64,000 nucleotides of DNA from assembly GCA_050949085.1 (NCBI GenBank), contig JBMNFB010000001.1, positions 1,178,001-1,242,000 on the forward strand, read 5' to 3'. Within the stretch, counting starts at the first letter, position 1. Each line of letters starts with the position of its first letter. A model generated the notes under the pieces. That model ran no database searches, had not been told where the DNA came from, and saw only the letters and a list, made by a program, of their open reading frames with translations. Source of the DNA: JBMNFB01 sp050949085. GTDB taxonomy: Bacteria > Bacillota > UBA994 > UBA5500. The translations under genes and the position numbers were made by a program. Shown here in pieces: positions 43,758-51,537 of this stretch.

Positions 43758-46700
43758 GTGTTCTACGTTCTACAACGGGTTGAGACCATCTGTCGGGAAC
43801 TTGCGGGGTTGACCTATGCTGCACGGCTGAACCCAGATATCTGCCGCTTCAAGCCGGGTTATTTCCACGACCCGCCGGCAGCGCTGGCGGATGGCCAACC
43901 CTGGCTGGAATGGCAACCGGGCGATCGCTGGGGCGGGCGCGACAGGCACGCCTGGCTGCAGGCTGTCTGGCACCTGCCGCCAGAATGGCGGGGAAAACCG
44001 GTGGCGCTCTACCTGACTACCGACATCGAGCAGGGCTGGGATGCCACCAATCCGCAATTTCTGCTGTTCCTGAATGGGGAGATTGTGCAGGGAATTGATA
44101 TTAACCATCGCGAGGCGCTGCTGGCGCCAGCGGCGCAGGCTGACCAGACCCTGAACGTCGATCTGCAGGTCTATGGCGGCATGATCGGCCGACCGTTTGA
44201 GATCAGGCTGGAGCTGGTACAGGTCGATCGGCTGGTGCGCCAGGTGTATTACGACCTGCGCGTGCCCCTGCTCGTGGCTCAGCAGCTGCCGGAGCAGGAT
44301 CAGCGGCGCATCAACCTGCTTTCCACGCTCAACGCCGCTGTGAACCGGCTGGATCTGCGCAAGCCCCGCAGTCAGGCTTTCTATGCCTCACTGGCCGAGT
44401 GCAGCGCCTATCTGCAGCAGGAGATCTACGAGAAGCAGCCGGCGGACGAGTTCGCGATCCGCGCCACCTGCGTCGGCCACACCCATATCGATGTAGCCTG
44501 GCTCTGGACCATCGGCCAGACCCGGCAGAAGGTAGCCCGCAGCTTTGCCACTGTCCTGCATCTGATGGAACAATATCCGGAGTATCGGTTTATGAGCAGC
44601 CAGCCCCAGCTCTATGAGTTTCTGCAGGAGGATTACCCAGAGCTTTTCCAGCGCGTGCGGCAGCGGATTGCCGAGGGCCGTTGGGAGGCAGAAGGGGCGA
44701 TGTGGCTGGAGGCGGACTGCAATCTGATCTCCGGTGAATCACTGGTGCGTCAGCTGCTGCACGGTCTGCGCTATTTTCGCCGGGAGTTTGGCGTGGAGAA
44801 TCGGGTGCTCTGGCTGCCCGATGTCTTCGGCTACAGCGCCGCCCTCCCCCAGCTGCTGAGGCAGGCCGGCATCGACTACTTTATGACCACGAAGATCAGC
44901 TGGAACCAGTTCAATCAGCTGCCCTATGACACGTTTCTCTGGCGCGGCCTGGATGGCAGCGAGGTGCTGACGCATTTTGTCACCACCCGGCCGCTCGACG
45001 CTCGCCCCGACAGCTTCAGCACCACCTATAACGGCGAGCTGCACCCCGCCCCACTGATCAGGGGCTGGGAACGCTATCAGCAGAAAGCCATCAACCAGGA
45101 CATTCTGGTTGCCTTTGGGCATGGCGATGGCGGCGGCGGGCCTACGCTGGAGCATCTGGAACAGGGCCGCCGCATGGCGGCTGGAGTGCCAGGTTGCCCC
45201 CAGGTACGGATGGGCAGCGTCGCCGACTACTTCCAGCGGCTGGAGCAGAAGGTGGCCGACAATCGCTACCTGCCCCGCTGGGTGGGCGAGCTCTACCTGG
45301 AGTATCACCGCGGCACCTATACGTCCATGGCCCGTAACAAGCGCTACAACCGCAAGTGCGAATTGCTCTACCAGGATGCTGAGTTCCTCTCGGTGCTCGC
45401 CGGGCTGACTGGCTTCGCCTATCCCCAGGAAAGCCTCCACCAGGGCTGGAAAACGATTCTACTCAATCAATTCCACGACATCATCCCCGGCTCGTCCATT
45501 GAGGAGGTCTACACCGAGTCGCAGCAGCAATACGAGGAGCTGCTCCGGCAGGGAAAGGCCATCGCCAGCGCGGCACTGGAAAGCATCGCCGGCCAGATCG
45601 CTCTCTCCCAGCCAGCCATCGTCGTCTACAACACGCTCTCATCACCGCGCTCCGATCTGGTAACCGTGCCGCTGCCGGCTGAAATGAAGCAGCCTGCCGT
45701 GCTGGATCAGCAGGGGCAGCCGATCCCGGCGCAGACGGTGGAAAGCGAACAGGGCCGTGCCCTGCTCTTCCTGGCGCCCGATGTGCCAGCTAAGGGCTAT
45801 CAGGCTTATACCCTGAGTGAGGCAGCGGCTCCCCCGCCCTACAACCCCATCCGGGTCCAGCCCGATCTGCTGGAGAACGATTTCTTCCGGCTGGAGCTGG
45901 ACGAGGCAGGCAACATCGCCTCCCTCTGGGATAAGCGCCACCAGCGTCAGGTGCTGCAACCCGGCCGGTGCGGCAACGTCCTGCAGGCGTTTGAGGACAA
46001 GCCGATGCGCTTTGATAACTGGGACATCGACATCTACTACCAGGAGAAGATGTGGGAGGTAGACCGGCTGGAGGAGGTCACGGTGCTGGAAACCGGACCG
46101 GTGCGCGGGAAGCTGCGGCTGCGCAAGCGCTTCCAGGACTCGGTCATCGTGCAGGATATCTGCATCTACAGCGATATCCCCCGCATCGACTTCGAGACTG
46201 ATGTCGACTGGCGGGAGGATCAGGTGCTGCTGAAAGTCGCCTTCCCGGTGGATGTGCACGCTGACAAGGCCACTTATGACATCCAGTTTGGCAATGTGGA
46301 GCGACCGACCCACTGGAACACATCCTGGGATTTCGCCCGCTTTGAGGTCTGTGCCCACAAGTGGGCCGATCTCTCCGAGCACGGCTACGGAGTCTCGCTG
46401 CTCAACGACTGCAAGTATGGGCACGACATCAAGGATGGCGTCATGCGGCTGACGCTGCTCAAGTCGGGCAATTACCCGAACCCCAACGCAGACCGGGAGC
46501 GACACCGCTTTACTTATTCGCTCTTCCCACACGCAGGCGATTTCCGCGCCGGCGGCACGGTAGCGATGGCCTACCGCCTCAACGTGCCGCTGTATGCCCG
46601 GCTGCAGCCGGCCAACGCCGCAGGCAGCCTCCCCGCGCAGTTCAGCCTGCTGGCGGTGGACCAGGAAAACATCATCCTCGAGACGGTAAAGCGAGCCGAG

Positions 46701-46898
46701 GATTCGTCAGAGATCATCATCCGGCTCCATGAGTGCTACAACCAGCGGACAGAGGTACGCATCAGCAGTGCCCTGCCCATCGCTGCCGCCTGGGAGTGCA
46801 ATCTGCTGGAGGAGGATCTGACGGAACTCGCGGTGGACACTGGTATTGTCTGCAGCTTCCGCCCCTACGAAGTGAAGACGATCAAGCTCCGCTGGTAA
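43758..46898 (+). CDS. Alpha-mannosidase, GH38
   Basis: A glycoside hydrolase of 1046 residues. The GH38 zinc ligands lie in GHTHIDVAWLW (His243, Asp245) and the nucleophile is Asp355 in LPDVFGYSAALPQLL; the central helical and C-terminal beta-sandwich domains follow as usual for class II mannosidases. No signal peptide is seen, so it cleaves imported or intracellular mannosides. GTG 43758 is chosen because GAGAGGTG lies 8 bases upstream; the longer frame overlaps the kinase gene. Third gene of the mannose operon, 49 bases after the kinase. Confidence 0.92.
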   Translation: MFYVLQRVETICRELAGLTYAARLNPDICRFKPGYFHDPPAALADGQPWLEWQPGDRWGGRDRHAWLQAVWHLPPEWRGKPVALYLTTDIEQGWDATNPQFLLFLNGEIVQGIDINHREALLAPAAQADQTLNVDLQVYGGMIGRPFEIRLELVQVDRLVRQVYYDLRVPLLVAQQLPEQDQRRINLLSTLNAAVNRLDLRKPRSQAFYASLAECSAYLQQEIYEKQPADEFAIRATCVGHTHIDVAWLWTIGQTRQKVARSFATVLHLMEQYPEYRFMSSQPQLYEFLQEDYPELFQRVRQRIAEGRWEAEGAMWLEADCNLISGESLVRQLLHGLRYFRREFGVENRVLWLPDVFGYSAALPQLLRQAGIDYFMTTKISWNQFNQLPYDTFLWRGLDGSEVLTHFVTTRPLDARPDSFSTTYNGELHPAPLIRGWERYQQKAINQDILVAFGHGDGGGGPTLEHLEQGRRMAAGVPGCPQVRMGSVADYFQRLEQKVADNRYLPRWVGELYLEYHRGTYTSMARNKRYNRKCELLYQDAEFLSVLAGLTGFAYPQESLHQGWKTILLNQFHDIIPGSSIEEVYTESQQQYEELLRQGKAIASAALESIAGQIALSQPAIVVYNTLSSPRSDLVTVPLPAEMKQPAVLDQQGQPIPAQTVESEQGRALLFLAPDVPAKGYQAYTLSEAAAPPPYNPIRVQPDLLENDFFRLELDEAGNIASLWDKRHQRQVLQPGRCGNVLQAFEDKPMRFDNWDIDIYYQEKMWEVDRLEEVTVLETGPVRGKLRLRKRFQDSVIVQDICIYSDIPRIDFETDVDWREDQVLLKVAFPVDVHADKATYDIQFGNVERPTHWNTSWDFARFEVCAHKWADLSEHGYGVSLLNDCKYGHDIKDGVMRLTLLKSGNYPNPNADRERHRFTYSLFPHAGDFRAGGTVAMAYRLNVPLYARLQPANAAGSLPAQFSLLAVDQENIILETVKRAEDSSEIIIRLHECYNQRTEVRISSALPIAAAWECNLLEEDLTELAVDTGIVCSFRPYEVKTIKLRW

Positions 46899-46981
46899 AT
46901 ACGGCAGATCTGCAGGGGTTACCCACCTCCAGGCAGACGGGGGAATGCGTTATCCCTGCTCTACGCATCTTCAGACAATCT

Positions 46982-47005
46982 GGCCCGGGCTTTATCGCCC
47001 GGGCC
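46982..47005. terminator. Hairpin between the mannosidase and ABC permease genes
   Basis: GGCCCGGGC and GCCCGGGCC pair perfectly over 9 bp with the loop TTTATC, between two convergent genes. The following plus-strand sequence is only moderately T-rich. Confidence 0.7.
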
Positions 47006-47122
47006 TGCTGATTTGATCCAGCCGGACCCTTGCCCCTCCGGCACGGGATGTGTATCAAGCAAAACGAGACGGGGAGCGGCAAGACTCGCCCGCCTCGCGC
47101 GAAAACCTTCGGCCCTGATCTC

Positions 47123-47986
47123 CTAACCTGCCTCGCAGTCGTCCTGATGAGCCTGCAGATAGCGTTTCTCAATCCAGGCCACGAACTGATACATCAGGGC
47201 GGCGGCCAGGCTGAGCAGGATGACGCTGGTCATCACCAGGTTCATGTTTAACACCTGCCCGCCGTAGATGGCCAGAAAGCCCAGGCCGGCCTTGGAGACC
47301 AGAAACTCGCCGACGATAACCCCGACAAAGGAGAGTCCCACGTTCACCTTCAGCACAGAGATGATGGTCGGGATACTGGCCGGAAAGACCACCTTCCTCA
47401 AGACCTGCCAGCGACTGGCACCGAAAGTCTGCACCAGTTTGATCTGATTGCGATTGACTTCCTGAAAGCCGGTGAACACCACCATGATCGTGGTTACCAG
47501 GGAAATGGCGAGGGCAATGGCGACGATCGCCACCTGGCTGGTTCCCAGCCAGACGATGAACAGAGGACCCAGCACTATCTTGGGCAATGCATTCAGCACC
47601 ACCAGGTAGGGGTCCAGCACCCTGGCCAGGAACTCCGACCACCAGAGGACGATTGCCACCAAGGTGCCCAGCACTGTCCCCAGGAGGAAGCCGATCACTG
47701 TCTCGCCGCAGGTGACCAGGAGGTGGTGGTACAGGCTACCATCGGCATGCAGACTGAGAATCGTAGCCCAGATGCGGGATGGCTGACTGATCAGGAAGGG
47801 GTCGACCCAGCCCTGTCGGGCAGCCACCTCCCAGAGCAGGAAGCCGGCCACGAGGATGATCAGCTGGGCAGCCACGATAGCCGCGCGGCGCTTCCAGTGC
47901 CGCCAGATGAACTGGGCATGTTCCGGGGTGGCGGCCGCTCGGCTAACCCTTCTCTGCAAGTGCGCCCACGGGTTGTACATGCACAT
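47123..47986 (-). CDS. ABC transporter permease, SsuC/TauC-like
   Basis: An inner-membrane permease of 287 residues with about six helices. The EAA loop FGASRWQVLRKVVFPASIP and overall length match the taurine/nitrate/sulfonate and pyrimidine-precursor (ThiX) group. ATG 47986 follows GGGAGGAG; a second ATG six bases later is possible. The start overlaps the ATPase gene by 44 bases, so translation is coupled. Last gene of the three-gene import operon. Confidence 0.9.
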   Translation of the reverse strand: MCMYNPWAHLQRRVSRAAATPEHAQFIWRHWKRRAAIVAAQLIILVAGFLLWEVAARQGWVDPFLISQPSRIWATILSLHADGSLYHHLLVTCGETVIGFLLGTVLGTLVAIVLWWSEFLARVLDPYLVVLNALPKIVLGPLFIVWLGTSQVAIVAIALAISLVTTIMVVFTGFQEVNRNQIKLVQTFGASRWQVLRKVVFPASIPTIISVLKVNVGLSFVGVIVGEFLVSKAGLGFLAIYGGQVLNMNLVMTSVILLSLAAALMYQFVAWIEKRYLQAHQDDCEAG

Positions 47987-48737
47987 CCAGCTCCTCCCAA
48001 ATACGATTGAAGTACCGCCCAAAGGCAGGTGACTTGCGAGCCTCCATCGGCCCGGGACGCTTCTCTCCCAGTTCGATCATCACGTCCGCTTTCACCGTCC
48101 CCGGACGCTTGCTGAGCACGATGATGCGATCACACATGGCCACAGCTTCGGCGATATCATGCGTCACCAGCAGCACAGTCTTGCCGGCGTCTCTCAAGAT
48201 GCTGGAGACTTCCACCTGCATGGTCAGCCTCGTCTGGTAGTCCAGCGCGGAAAACGGTTCATCCAGAAGCAGCACCCGCGGGTTGATAGCCAGGGTGCGG
48301 ATCAGCGCGGCCCGTTGCCGCATCCCGCCTGATAGCTGGCAAGGAAAGCTTCTGCGGAACGCCCCAAGGCCATAGTCCTCCAGCATCTGGGCCACTGCCT
48401 GCAGGCGAGCCGGGTTTTTCTGGCCGGTCAGCTCCAGGCCCAGATGACAGTTGCTTTCGATGGTGCGCCACTCAAACAGGAAGTCCTGCTGCAGCATGTA
48501 GCCTACGTCGGCCGTCGGCCCAGTCACCGGACGGCCGGCAATCAGAACCTGACCGGAGGTTGGCCTGATCATGCCGGCGATCAGCGAGAGCAATGTGCTC
48601 TTGCCGCACCCACTGGGGCCGACAATGCCGACGAACTGCCCCTGCTCCACCGAAAGGGACAGGTTGCTCAGCGCGTGGGTCTCGCCGAAGAGACTCAGAT
48701 ACTTCAGCGAAACCTCGCGCAGTTCTATTTCTGCCAT
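47943..48737 (-). CDS. ABC transporter ATP-binding protein, SsuB/TauB-like
   Basis: The 264-residue ATPase subunit of the importer. Walker A is GPSGCGKSTLL, the signature is QLSGGMRQRAA, Walker B is RVLLLDEPFSALD and the switch histidine lies in VTHDIAEA. It falls with the nitrate/sulfonate/taurine subfamily. ATG 48737 follows a GGGGAG-type site. It lies between the binding protein and permease genes. Confidence 0.92.
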   Translation of the reverse strand: MAEIELREVSLKYLSLFGETHALSNLSLSVEQGQFVGIVGPSGCGKSTLLSLIAGMIRPTSGQVLIAGRPVTGPTADVGYMLQQDFLFEWRTIESNCHLGLELTGQKNPARLQAVAQMLEDYGLGAFRRSFPCQLSGGMRQRAALIRTLAINPRVLLLDEPFSALDYQTRLTMQVEVSSILRDAGKTVLLVTHDIAEAVAMCDRIIVLSKRPGTVKADVMIELGEKRPGPMEARKSPAFGRYFNRIWEELDVHVQPVGALAEKG

Positions 48738-48760
48738 TGCTCTCCCCCCTGCTTACTGGT

Positions 48761-49768
48761 TTATCTCTGGATCGTCCTGACCGCCTCTTCGGCGAACTCG
48801 GTGTTGACAATCAGGTGGTAGTCGACAGGCGTGTCGAGCTCACCGCCCTCGATCATGATCCGCTGTAGCTGGTCAAACCACTCTTGGGGCAGGATGGGAT
48901 TGCTGGCCCAGGCGTCCAGCTCCTGATAACGCTGAACGACCGTGGTCAGGATCTCCAGGCTGGTGTCGGCGAAAGATGGGGCCAACGCTTCAGCAATCTC
49001 TGCCGGCGAGTGCTCCTGCATCCAGAGCTGCGCCTTGTAGATGGCGTTGGTAAACTTCTGCAGAACATCCGGGCGCTGCTCGATGAAGCTCTTGGTGGCA
49101 TGGAAGGTGGTATACGGCAACAAACCGCTGCCCTCTCCCAGCGCCGCCACAATGGCGCCGCTGCCGTCCTTCTCCAGAATGCTGGGGGACGGCTCCCAGA
49201 GCTGTACATAGTCGCCGGTGCCTTCCCGGAAGGCCTGGGCAGTGGCGTTCAGAGCGATGCTCTGGATGATCTCCACGTCTTCAAACGGCTCAACGTTATT
49301 CGCCTTCAGAATCCACTCCAGCACCAGCTGGGGTATGCCTCCCTTGCGCCCGCCGATGATCACTTTGCCGGCAGTATCAGCCCAGGAGAAATCAGGGTCT
49401 GTCTGGCGCCCCACGAGGAACGATCCGTCGCGCTGGGTGCAGGCGGCGAAAGCGATGATCGGGTTGCTCGCTCCCTGTTTGGTGGCATAGACGGCCTGCT
49501 CCGATCCAAACAGGGCCACATGGGCGCTGCCCGAGAGAATTGCCGCCGCACCTTTGTCAGCTCCCTGAGCTGTCTCCAGAGTAACGCGCAGTCCTTCTTC
49601 GGTGAAAAAGCCCTTGTTCAGTGCTATGTACTGTGGAGCGTAGAAGATGGAGTGAATCACCTCGGAGAGGACAATCGGCTCGAGGTCGTCTTCCGGCTGG
49701 CGGCAACTGCTGAGAACGCCCATTAGTATAAGCAGGATCAGCACCATAACTCCTAAGCGACGTTTCAC
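48761..49768 (-). CDS. ABC transporter substrate-binding lipoprotein, NMT1/THI5-like
   Basis: A lipoprotein of 335 residues with lipobox LSSC (Cys22), then an NMT1/THI5-like two-lobed binding domain: SVIHSIFYAPQYIALNKGFFTEEGL-type start (shortened here to its idea) and later GGRKGGIPQLVLEWIL. This family binds sulfonates, nitrate, riboflavin or thiamine precursors; the residues do not decide. GTG 49768 follows GGGGGGAG; a longer frame lacks a site. First gene of the importer operon. No TPP riboswitch was found upstream. Confidence 0.88.
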   Translation of the reverse strand: MKRRLGVMVLILLILMGVLSSCRQPEDDLEPIVLSEVIHSIFYAPQYIALNKGFFTEEGLRVTLETAQGADKGAAAILSGSAHVALFGSEQAVYATKQGASNPIIAFAACTQRDGSFLVGRQTDPDFSWADTAGKVIIGGRKGGIPQLVLEWILKANNVEPFEDVEIIQSIALNATAQAFREGTGDYVQLWEPSPSILEKDGSGAIVAALGEGSGLLPYTTFHATKSFIEQRPDVLQKFTNAIYKAQLWMQEHSPAEIAEALAPSFADTSLEILTTVVQRYQELDAWASNPILPQEWFDQLQRIMIEGGELDTPVDYHLIVNTEFAEEAVRTIQR

Positions 49769-49875
49769 TGTTACTCCCCCCTTTCCGCATGCCTTCTTGC
49801 AGCGATAGTACGACAATATATGCGCCGCGGAAGGAACGAGTGCAGTAGAGGCCGCAGGCGCAAATCAACCGGAGC

Positions 49876-49920
49876 AGACAACACCCACTGCCTCTCCTGG
49901 GTTGGCAGTGGGTGTTGTCT
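49876..49920. terminator. Conserved CACCCACTGC hairpin, copy 2
   Basis: A perfect 17-bp stem AGACAACACCCACTGCC / GGCAGTGGGTGTTGTCT with an 11-base loop. The inner 12 bp are identical to the hairpins at 5804-5841 and 61490-61527. On the minus strand it follows the repeat copy by 10 bases. It is too far from the serpin stop (267 bases) to be an ordinary terminator for it. Confidence 0.75.
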
Positions 49921-49930
49921 TGAGCATGTG

Positions 49931-49966
49931 GAAGACAGGGCATCACCCCTGAAGGCGCATCCCGAT
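49931..49966 (-). repeat. Dispersed intergenic repeat, copy 5
   Basis: On the minus strand it reads ATCGGGATGCGCCTTCAGG then GGTGATGCCCTGTCTTC, the best-preserved full copy. It is downstream of the serpin gene, in its direction, and directly before the conserved hairpin. Confidence 0.65.
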
Positions 49967-50186
49967 GGGTCAGGCGATGTTTGCCTGCAAGCATCGGTTG
50001 GTAACATCGCAAGTCCCTATCCGGACTCGCAGAAAGCGAAACGAGACGGGATGTAAGGTGCGAGCCGCTGTTTGACAAGCAAGCATCGCCATATTTTGCG
50101 GCGCGCCCCGAAGGGGTCTGTCTGACTGGGGGGCGTTGCTGGCGCAGCAGCCCCTGGTTAGGCGACGAAGCGCACAATCCGACGAG

Positions 50187-51380
50187 TTAGCTGGGGTCGA
50201 CGACTGATCCCAGGAAGAGGATGGTATCCGTCTGGCTATCATGGATGATGAAGCAGAACGGCCGATCCACCTTCATCTCAAACATTTCCTGCGGTGGCAT
50301 GACTGAGGTGACTCTGACCTCCACCGAGGTGACGGCGGCTGCCTCCGCACCCTGCTCATTCACCTTGATGAACGATTTGTGCTTGACCTTCGAGATAGAG
50401 ACATCCGCATCGATCATCTGGCTGAAATCGGCCTGGCCTGGTTCAAAGGCAGTCTTCATGCCCAGCGCCCGCAGAGCGTCGTTCAACTCAGCCTCATACC
50501 CAAATTCGAACTTGGGAAGGGCCAGCCTGCCCTGGCTGATGGCAAATTCGCTCAGCCAGCGCTGCCAGTTTTCCGGCGTTAACTGCCGATGGAACGCGGC
50601 CAGATCCTGAGGCAGAAAGACATACATGGCCAGGCTTCCTTCGCCGTAGGGCAGGCGGATCGCCTGAAAATCTTCCGTGGCCAGATAACTATAGTTTCCT
50701 GCCTTGTGCATGAACGGAGTCTCCACACTACCGCCAGGGGTCTGGAACTGATCATCCCGGGTGAGACCCTCGTCGAAGGGCTGGGCCCAGTCGCCCTGAA
50801 AGTAGATAGCGTTGATCAGGAAGAGCAGTGTCAGCGGATCAATCGGCCCGTCGATGATCTCCTTGATCAGACCGTTGGTCTGCTCGGCAACCCAATTATT
50901 GATGGTCTGCACCGATGCCGGATCGTTGAAATCCAGTTCGCTGACCTCGGCCTGGTAGAACTCTCGATTAGCGGCAACAAACTCTCCCCGTAGCGGGATC
51001 CCCTGCCGCAGCCAGAGCGAGTTGGCAATGCTCAGGGTCACGTCGGAGCGGGATAGCAGGCGCAGCAACTCCTGATTCTTCTGGTTGAATGCAGCAAGGT
51101 CCACGCTTTCCAACTGCAGCGCCCGGGCCATCTCCTCCCTGGTCTCGCCGTCAGCTCCGTTATAGGTCATGGCCAGGGCAAGGCCGATGCTGATCGGCGA
51201 GATCATGATGTTCTCCTGTTCAACCAGCTGATTATACAGGTGAAAACCGAACCGATTGTACATATCGAATCTGCCCTCGATGGCCCCCGGCTGCAGCGGA
51301 TCATCGGTCGGCAGGATCTCCTGGTCGGCACAGCCAACAAGCAACGCCAGCACCGCCAGGAGTAGCAATATCTTGCGCAA
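50187..51380 (-). CDS. Serpin-family protease inhibitor, lipoprotein
   Basis: A 397-residue serpin. The signal peptide ends LLVGC with Cys17 as lipid site, so it is anchored outside the membrane. The fold landmarks FSP-type NIMISPISIGLALAM start, NAIYFQGDWAQPF and the terminal DRPFCFIIHD are present. The reactive loop has an intact inhibitory hinge, EQGAEAAAVT (Glu342 as P17 to Thr351 as P8), which by counting puts Thr358-Ser359 at the scissile bond. It should thus trap a protease by loop insertion; a P1 threonine suggests a target with a small-residue pocket, such as an elastase- or subtilisin-like enzyme (inferred). A 13-bp inverted repeat lies upstream. Confidence 0.92.
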   Translation of the reverse strand: MRKILLLLAVLALLVGCADQEILPTDDPLQPGAIEGRFDMYNRFGFHLYNQLVEQENIMISPISIGLALAMTYNGADGETREEMARALQLESVDLAAFNQKNQELLRLLSRSDVTLSIANSLWLRQGIPLRGEFVAANREFYQAEVSELDFNDPASVQTINNWVAEQTNGLIKEIIDGPIDPLTLLFLINAIYFQGDWAQPFDEGLTRDDQFQTPGGSVETPFMHKAGNYSYLATEDFQAIRLPYGEGSLAMYVFLPQDLAAFHRQLTPENWQRWLSEFAISQGRLALPKFEFGYEAELNDALRALGMKTAFEPGQADFSQMIDADVSISKVKHKSFIKVNEQGAEAAAVTSVEVRVTSVMPPQEMFEMKVDRPFCFIIHDSQTDTILFLGSVVDPS

Positions 51381-51435
51381 CTACGACACCCCCTTTTCCA
51401 TAGATTTCAGTTAGCTGATTGGACGCCTGGCGCTG

Positions 51436-51486
51436 GCAGATAGTTCCCATAAGGGGGCGGTCTGGCAGCGGCAGGGAACTATCTGC
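51436..51486. promoter_or_regulatory. 13-bp perfect inverted repeat between serpin and M20 genes
   Basis: GCAGATAGTTCCC (51436-51448) and GGGAACTATCTGC (51474-51486) are perfect reverse complements with 25 bases between, centred in the 157-base divergent intergenic region. It may be a pair of operator half-sites serving both genes or a hairpin in either leader; there is no T-tail, so it is not a terminator. Confidence 0.55.
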
Positions 51487-51537
51487 AACGCGGCGAAGTA
51501 GCAGGGAAACAAGGCTCTGGCAGAAAGGAAGATCAGG

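Larger units (their letters stand above)
49769..50186. other. Repeat-rich non-coding region
   Basis: This 418-base stretch between two minus-strand genes has no convincing gene. On the minus strand, after the serpin stop, it holds a CCCC-TTC-GGGG mini-hairpin (50116-50106), AAGCGAAACGAGACGGG (50034-50050 on the plus strand, also found with one change at 47057-47073), an inverted repeat GCGATGTT / AACATCGC (49974-50010), the dispersed repeat (49966-49931) and the conserved hairpin (49920-49876), followed by the importer promoter region. Confidence 0.55.

Noticed and set aside
49769..49875. TPP riboswitch before the THI5-like importer
   Set aside because: The conserved CTGAGA and ACCTGATC-type words are absent.
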